Shown piece after piece: positions 57,929 to 64,000 of a stretch of DNA of 64,000 bases; position 1 is the first letter of the stretch, and each line of letters opens with the position of its first letter. This DNA is from Phymatolithon calcareum (taxonomy: Eukaryota > Rhodophyta > Florideophyceae > Hapalidiales), in NCBI GenBank assembly GCA_977006965.1, contig OZ345356.1, positions 1 through 64,000 of the forward strand, given 5' to 3'. The translations under genes were made by a program, and so were the position numbers. The notes beneath the pieces are model-generated. The model did not search any database, was not told where the DNA came from, and saw only the letters and a program-made list of their open reading frames with translations.

Positions 57929-58877
57929 GATGCGCTAGTATCTCGAAGTCGCGGATACGAATACTCGACGGAGCGGGGAAGACTTCTTGGTGTTGAGGCA
58001 GTCGTTGCTGGTGAGAGATGGCGTAGGAGTGACTAACAAGTCCTTACCGAGTGCACTGAGTCAGTCGACTCCCCTGGCTTAAGTAGGGCGCAATTGCTTC
58101 GGTAGGCTGCAAATGCTGAAAGTCTTAATTTACAGACAGTGTCCTGTAAGCACACCGATATGTCTCAGTGGCCGGCATTCCTGGCCACGATCGTGTTGGC
58201 CATGGTATCCGAGCGTGTGCCCAGTAGGCTTGCGAGCTGCGGGAAAAACGTCTGTTGGGGGATATGGGATTTTTCTATTTTTAAAAGCTCCCAAGACTCC
58301 ACCAGTACATTCTGTATGGAAAGTTTGTTTTATTTAAAGCTCTAAATACAGCGTTGTTAAGGCAAAGAGCGAGGATCTATTAATACATGACCAAAAAATT
58401 TGAGTCTACGACTTTGCCTTCTCATCCCCTTCGGCCAAACGCAGAGACGATGTCTTGAGAGCTAAAAAAGCACGCGGGCGAGCGGCAGACTGGCCGGAGA
58501 TGAACTATGAAAAAAAACAGATATTCATATTTTTACATTCCCTTCTGCTGGCGCTTGGGAATCTTTGGTTTCTTTGTTTATTGCAGGTTTTGGAGTTGTC
58601 CTAGAACAACCCCACATCCTTACAGCTACAGTAGACTTTAACAGATACGAGTGGTATTTAATGTCACAACAGCTCAAAGTCGCAGAAAGTGCAGAGCTTT
58701 GGGGAGCTTAACATCGAAATCTCTACGCATCCAGTCCTCAGCCGCCGTCCTTCAAAGGGATGGCCCGGGTTGGAAAACATTTTGGATTTTCGTGTTAGCT
58801 GGTCATTCATCTCCTTCTGTTCTCTCTCCCTGCTTCCTTGAGAATTGCGGCACACCACTCAGGGCGGAATCCATGTA
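57929..58877. other. no supported gene
   Basis: Upstream of the 57.9 kb gene. No clear TATA box is seen, and there are only short frames. Confidence 0.35.
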
Positions 58878-59360
58878 CTACAAAACTATCAGCAGGTGAT
58901 AATCTTCTCCCATAAGGATGCCGGAGCACAGCTCTTGCCATTTGAAAAAACCCTGCATTGGAGCGGGGAAATATTCCTGCCTCTGCTCTTGTCTGCAACC
59001 TTTTCTGATGCCACACATGCTTGACTGCAGGCCCATTGGTTGATGATCATGAATTGTGGGTACTTCACAATTTGACCATCGGAATAACATCCCGATAGTC
59101 CACCGAACCCTTCTATTGTCAAGAAGAAGTAAAGTTTCCAACGCATCTGCAGACGCTTGGGACAACTTTATGAAGGCCCTCGGACACGGGCAGGGTCTCT
59201 CTTGGTAAAACATTTGTATGATCGGGTGCGATTCGATCTCAAAACGTACCTCTGACTCATAATTGGGCCTCGAGGGGGGAAAATAGTCCACTCCTACTAT
59301 TGTCAAAGAGAAGAAATGCTGGAGCACTGGAACTCTGGAACGATGAACGCATACTGGCAA
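58878..59360 (-). other. open frame, 160 codons, unrecognised
   Basis: Minus-strand frame. A second frame (59146-58889) in the same place repeats a similar phrase (FFLTIEGFGGLSG against FSLTIVGVDYFPP), hinting at a duplicated, frame-shifted coding unit. Cys-rich toward the end. No call made. Confidence 0.25.
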
Positions 59361-59756
59361 AGGACAACAATTTGGTGATCGAAACGCGAGTAAGGTTGCC
59401 GTTACCGCAGCTTCAGTCCTCTACGTAGAACTGCGAGGCTTTGCTATCACAGTCATGAGTCGTGAAATAAAATAGATGCTGAGTAGAAAGGGGAGCCTTT
59501 CGGGCAATAATACACGAAAGGGTTGATTAGATCTTGCATTATTTTGAATTAAAGGATATTTGTTAATTTAATTTTGAAAACACCCAAGACCTCGTTAGTG
59601 TGAGTAGCTGGGTAGCTTCACGTTCCATCGTCCGTTATTTAAGCATTTAGTACCTCCTTGATTCTTATCTCTCTCCCACTTCAGGCTCTTGTAAGACTCT
59701 TACATTCGCAGTCGATATCGTTCGTCATTTTCCCCGTGGTCAGCTGTCTCTGTAAT
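59361..59756. other. no gene
   Basis: Flank beyond the 3' end of LINE-2. Nothing identified. Confidence 0.4.
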
Positions 59757-59855
59757 GGATGGATGGATGGATTTCTGTTTTATTGAAGCTCCCTTAGTCA
59801 ATTATCATTGCATCTGAGAGACTTTTCGTTGCGCTACAATCCTTCGCTTACGTTT

Positions 59856-62800
59856 TCATTTTGATTTCGGACATTTTCTTTGGACGGTATCAACTGCCAT
59901 TTCCAGCATCTCTTTTTGAATATCGGAAAGTCGTTGCTTGGGCATTAAGTTTGAGATAACTGTGAGAGCTTCATCGGGTTCAGAATCTTCGTTTCTTGCT
60001 TGTTCTTGCCAGGGATATGGGAAGCGGTGAAATAACCAGTGCGTGCAAAGAAGCCTGTGCTTCGCTTTTTGAGGGTGAGGAATGGTGGTAGTTCGTTCTT
60101 GACCGGCTGAGGAGGGCGCCGGCCCTCCCGTCCTGTGGTTTTCGAAGGGAGACATGTTTCCCATTCTTCTTTTGCGTTCTTCAGCGTTCTTGCGTTTACG
60201 CTTGTCGTAGCGTCTAGGGTGCGTGCAAATTCCTCTGTAGAGGTACAGAGAAGAGCTTTGTGAAGCATATCGTTTGTCGCGTTCAATATTGCCAGTCGTG
60301 TTGTGCCCTTGGGAAACTCCAGTGCCTGTTTTCTTCGAAATTTCTGTGCTGTTATGAACTTGGAGGTCAAGTGCGCTTGGCGTAGTTGAATGGATTCCAG
60401 GCGGCATATTCCTCGAAAGCGGGCCTGCATATTCTCGCACAAGGTTCCGAACATTCTAGAGAACAGGTTACTCTCTAGGGCGCCCTGTACGCGAAGGATG
60501 TTACGAGTCAGATCTGCGACCGCGAGAAGATACTCTGTCATTGGACGGACGAGCGCCTTATATAGTCTTAAGCATATCGAGGGTGCGAACCCTTTCCTGT
60601 GGAGTCCGATGTTTCCTAGAACCATCAGTCGATTCTGTGCAGCATCTATTCTGGAAAGCGTAGAGGTTTCTGTGACGCCGTTCGTAGATATGGAGATGCC
60701 CAAGTATTTAGTTTCAGATACAGTCTCGATTTCTTTTCTTGCAAGAACGAATTTGAAGTTTTCGTTTGCACCATTGGGAGTTATGACGCAACTCTTCCCG
60801 ACCTTTGTATTCCAGACCATCCCCGTAGAGGCTTCCCAGTCCGAGGCGATGTCCAGGAGCAATTGAAGCCCCATTGGGGAAAAATCGCAAAGTATGACGT
60901 CGTCCGCGAGAAACGTGACCGGGCTTTTAGAATAATGAAACGGAATTCTTGACAAGCTCTCAGCAAGAACGTCCATGAAGACATTATATAGCGCCGGTGA
61001 TAGTGGTGATCCTTGTGGGACCCCTTTGTTGATAACAAACCGATTATTTCGGTCGTCCGTAGGAGTATAGATCATGCTAGGTTGGAGAAAGTACATAACC
61101 CATGAGACCAGTGTTGCAGGAAGCCTCTTCTTGAGTAGTCGAGATAGAACGTGTCTTGGCATGGTTTCGAAAGCCTTCGAAAGTTCGAGAACGGCAATGT
61201 TCCTTTGACCATTTCTGATTGCCGCAATGGTGTGCAATACGGCATCCGGGCATCCAGAGCCCTTCCTGAAGCCACTTTGGATCTTATTGAAGCCGTAGTG
61301 TTTTTTCAGGATTTTATCCAGTGCGCTCTCTTTGATTTTCCTTGTATGCGATAGAAGGGCTATCGGTCTGTAGTTTGCAGGGTCTCTTGGGTCGCCTTTC
61401 TTGTAGAACGGGAGAAGCTTGATCAAGTTCCAGAGGCTGGGGGTTTCTTTCAGGCGACCACACGCCCTCCAGAGGGATATGATAAGTTTCGCAGATAGCT
61501 CAGGCGAGGCTTAGAACATTTCTGGGAAAATTCCATCGGCTCCAGCGGCTTTTCGTTTTGGGGCCCGATGAATGGCCGGATGAATGGCCGCTGCAATTTC
61601 ATCCTCTAGTTCTGGTGTGACGTCAAAAGCTAGTTTCTCCATCTCATGGTCTTCGAATGTGAATGAGATAGTATGAGCGTAAGCTAGAAATTCTTCCGGT
61701 TCCAATCGGATGCCCATTGCTGCGTTTTTCAAGAACGTACCTTGTTTACGTTTCGAGATTTTACTCAGCATTACAGTAGCCTTGTCGGCAGGGGAGTTTG
61801 ACATGTCTTGCACGAACTCTTGAAAACATTTGTGTTTTTTCGATGTTACTTTGCTCCTGATGGTCTTATGTACTTTTCGGTACTCTTGCCAGTCGTCGGC
61901 ATCGTTTCGTGAGTTTAGCATTCCGGAACAAGCGGGGTCTGTCTAGTTCGAGGTCCCAGTACCTTGTGAATCTTCCTCCTCGCGGTTTTCTTCCGGCAAG
62001 CCAAGGAGATTTGAGGGCCTTGCGAGCTTTCTCGTACAGTGTCTCAAGCTCGTGCCGAGTGGAAACTGTTCCCAATCTTTCGATTAATGCGGGTATGTGC
62101 TTCGTGTAGTATTCTGCAGCCCGGGCTTTAGCAAGAGGATCAGAACGTTTATGAAGCGGGACTGTATACGATTTTTTCATTTTTGGAGTCATCAAATTAG
62201 ATGTGCATACAACCGGGAGGTGATCGCTGCACCCTCCCCAAGATCCATTCAGCAGTCTTGCGGGACCGCACTGGATTCTTTTCAAGATGAATACAATTTC
62301 AAGGAACGCAGAAGAACGTTTATCAAACAATCGAAGCAGGGACGAAGACGAATGTCCCAAGCCTCGAAGAGCAAAGGCACACAATGAACCACGTGTAAAA
62401 TACGGTTTGACCGCAGCACCGTTCGGCCGCACGACCATCCGTTTCAACGAGTGTCCTGGATATTGTCATACCCAACTCGAAGCCCGCAGTAACCGCCACA
62501 AGAGCCGGTCCAGCGGCGACCAGCACTGAACCGAAATCAAATGTATCGGAAGACACCTAGCTCAGGATCATAGCACCTGCCAAACCGTGAGCTCACGCAT
62601 CTCCACGGCGAGAAACGAAAGTTCATCCGTGCAACATCCGCATCCGTCCGCTCGACCGCATCGAGAAATCGTTTCTTTTGTTTCTCCCACCCTCCCATCC
62701 CCTTTGCGTTCTTGTAGATTAGTTCAGGGAAGCGGAAGTCCAGGGTTTGACCAGGTCGAACTCTGGATGGAGCTCCTCAGATGCACTGGGTCAGGCCCGG

Positions 62801-63496
62801 CAGCATTATAGGATGCGATATCCTAGAGGGCTCCACCCGCTGACCACACATTACCGACACAGCTTTATTGCGTTCACTAAAGTTCTGAAGTTCTGGCACC
62901 TAGCGGAGATCGAGATAATAGATCAATGCAGCTTTTTCGGGACTGTGCATGAAAGGTTGGCTCTCTTGGCGCATTTATCTTGTAACGAAAGTTCTCGCAC
63001 CATCGAAGAAGTGCAAGTCCTCTGTTATTCTGTCTTTCGTCCCAGAGCTTGTGCCTCGCATTAAAGTCCCCACAGAATAATGTGGGGCCGGTTGCATGTC
63101 TTCGTAGGACTTCTGTGGGTTTCATGTACTCCTTGGGGCTGGAGAGAGGTGAGATATATGCGGCAACCACGATGATTCCGAGTACGGAAATTGACATGAT
63201 TTGGTACATGTCGGTCGAGTCTTTTCGGAGGACTCGGTATTTGAGTCCAGGTCGGATGAGAAGGGCGACACCTTCTCGCGGAAGAATGGTTCTTGATTTC
63301 TTCTGGCCATGAATAGAGATTGGTGAGGGCTTTCGTGGGGTAATTTCGCACGGCCAAGGAAACGGACTAGAATCGTGACTTCCCAGATGCGTTTCAGTTA
63401 GTGCAGCTACGCACGAACCGGATATTCTTATGGTATCCATTATCACGGGTGCCTTGTTTTTGGCGCCAGCGACATTGAAGTTGAGAAATTTGGCCT
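59856..63496 (-). pseudogene. LINE-2 ORF2: endonuclease and reverse transcriptase, broken
   Basis: Endonuclease 63490-62880: FLNFNVAG, ALTETH, GVALLIRPG, VVAAYISPL, and an intact GDFNARH. After the foreign insert, NGSWGGCSDHLPVV and the linker run to 61866; a frameshift follows, then the pre-RT region (61921-61511) and a TAA at 61511-61513. The RT continues in the same frame to 59945: YRPIALLS, GVPQGSPLSPALYN, FLADDV. In motif A the catalytic Asp is Glu (LELSKAFE). Near 60090 the frame shifts again to the C-terminus 59856 (KHRLLCTHWLFHRFPYPW). No RNase H domain. It lacks an ATG at the ORF1 junction. Unlike LINE-1 it keeps the thumb and the long linker. Confidence 0.85.
62290..62880. other. 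unexplained insertion inside LINE-2 ORF2
   Basis: Between IDLLSRSP (ends ~62915) and GPARLLNGSWGGCSDH (starts ~62270) the related LINE-1 has only about 30 residues; here about 600 bp intervene. No TIR or target duplication was found. A minus-strand frame (62556-62323) has hydrophobic stretches but no ATG. Confidence 0.5.
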
Positions 63497-64000
63497 CTAT
63501 GATTGGGCGCGGGCGCTTGCGTCCTCCTCAGTCGAGCGATCTAAGCTTCCAGGCACTTGTCTTGTCGGGCTTTGGGGGTGATTTGGAGCCTTTAGGGAGC
63601 CAGCGCTGGTGTTTTCATCGGTTTCCTGGCAAGCCTCTGCATCCTCGTTGACTTTCGGTACGGTCTTTAATGCTTCGGTACTGTTCTGAGCTTGGGTCCT
63701 CGTTTTAAAGAGCTCTGGCCTTTCAGTTTCCCGCAGTGAATTGAGTGTCATGCTGGCCCACTCGGCCTGTATTTCGTAGTAACTCTGAGCGTAAGTGTTG
63801 TTTCTTGCCTCGGCGTTCACCGCTGCGTACTGCATGCGTGTCTGGGATGCTTCAAGGTTCTGTATTTTGCGAAGTATGGGAGCAGTGATCAGTCTGTGTT
63901 CTTTCATCTTGATTTCGAGCGGCGAGAAGACTTTGAGGTGAGTGAATTGTAAAGCAAACGTGACTGTAACATGCTGATTGGCATGCGACTTGTCCGCTAG
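63497..64000 (-). CDS. LINE-2 ORF1, C-terminal part (partial)
   Basis: Open without interruption from the window edge (LADKSHANQHVTVTFALQF) through the internal Met at 63907 to TAG at 63497. It aligns in character with the C-terminal folded region of LINE-1 ORF1 (FSIWSETVSKRRNVLG against FSPLEIKMKEHRLITA), followed by a Ser/Thr/Pro-rich tail. ORF2 starts within a few codons of the stop. Confidence 0.75.
   Translation of the reverse strand, partial: LADKSHANQHVTVTFALQFTHLKVFSPLEIKMKEHRLITAPILRKIQNLEASQTRMQYAAVNAEARNNTYAQSYYEIQAEWASMTLNSLRETERPELFKTRTQAQNSTEALKTVPKVNEDAEACQETDENTSAGSLKAPNHPQSPTRQVPGSLDRSTEEDASARAQS

Larger units (their letters stand above)
59757..64000 (-). mobile_element. non-LTR retrotransposon LINE-2 (runs off the right edge)
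   Basis: Minus strand, same family layout as LINE-1: ORF1 end at 64000-63497, ORF2 at 63496-59856. The 3' tail, read on the minus strand, has AATAAA near 59785 followed by four CCAT units (59757-59770), a microsatellite tail typical of some LINE 3' ends. About 500 bp of non-LINE sequence (about 62290-62880) interrupts the endonuclease region. Confidence 0.85.

Overview
The window is nuclear DNA from a eukaryotic chromosome end. It opens with about 2.2 kb of a 7-bp telomere-type repeat, CCCTATT on this strand (AATAGGG on the G-rich strand), in the orientation expected at a left chromosome end. Few reading frames are intact and clear introns are scarce. There is an eIF3g relic, and Hint domains joined to copper monooxygenase-like domains. 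A red alga is my best guess for the host, because hedgehog-type Hint domains are known there and the telomere unit starts AAT as in Cyanidioschyzon. That assignment is inference.

Layout. 1-2210 is telomere. 2211-15475 is subtelomere: a nearly identical 275-bp repeat (three copies, the first abutting the telomere), a 144-bp x 4 tandem array, small inverted-repeat elements, a broken RecQ-like helicase at 6.8-8.15 kb, and an RNase H relic of an old retroelement at 13.5-13.9 kb. 15476-20430 is a non-LTR retrotransposon (LINE-1) with an intact ORF1 and a broken ORF2 overlapping it by ATGA. 20433-23385 is segment C, a promoter/leader segment interrupted by a 1,068-bp solo LTR with a perfect 5-bp target duplication.

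23.5-29.5 kb (block A) and 43.1-49.9 kb (block B) are diverged direct duplicates in the same order and orientation, all on the minus strand: a bZIP-like/TPR gene, an eIF3g relic, and a DOMON / copper type II monooxygenase / Hint gene. The TPR gene of block B is intact (1,038 aa); every other member carries lesions. Block A's TPR copy has lost its own start and is fused to the leader and TATA region also found in segment C, so it is a mosaic. Between the blocks (29.5-43.1 kb) lies AT-richer DNA with badly decayed coding relics and one small intact ORF behind a good TATA box.

50.2-52.3 kb is a 2.0-kb element with long terminal inverted repeats, each carrying two CCCTCAATTGAGGG palindromes; its protein is unrecognised. 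54.1-56.5 kb is a complete hAT element (13-bp inverted ends) inserted beside a third LINE relic (56.5-57.3 kb). 57.6-57.9 kb holds a small intact gene of unknown function. 59.8-64.0 kb is a second LINE (minus strand) that runs off the window.

Overall this is a subtelomeric graveyard of mobile elements around a duplicated gene cluster. The most unusual item is the DOMON-monooxygenase-Hint architecture, followed by the bZIP-TPR gene, the subtelomeric RecQ-like helicase and the TIR element at 50.2 kb.
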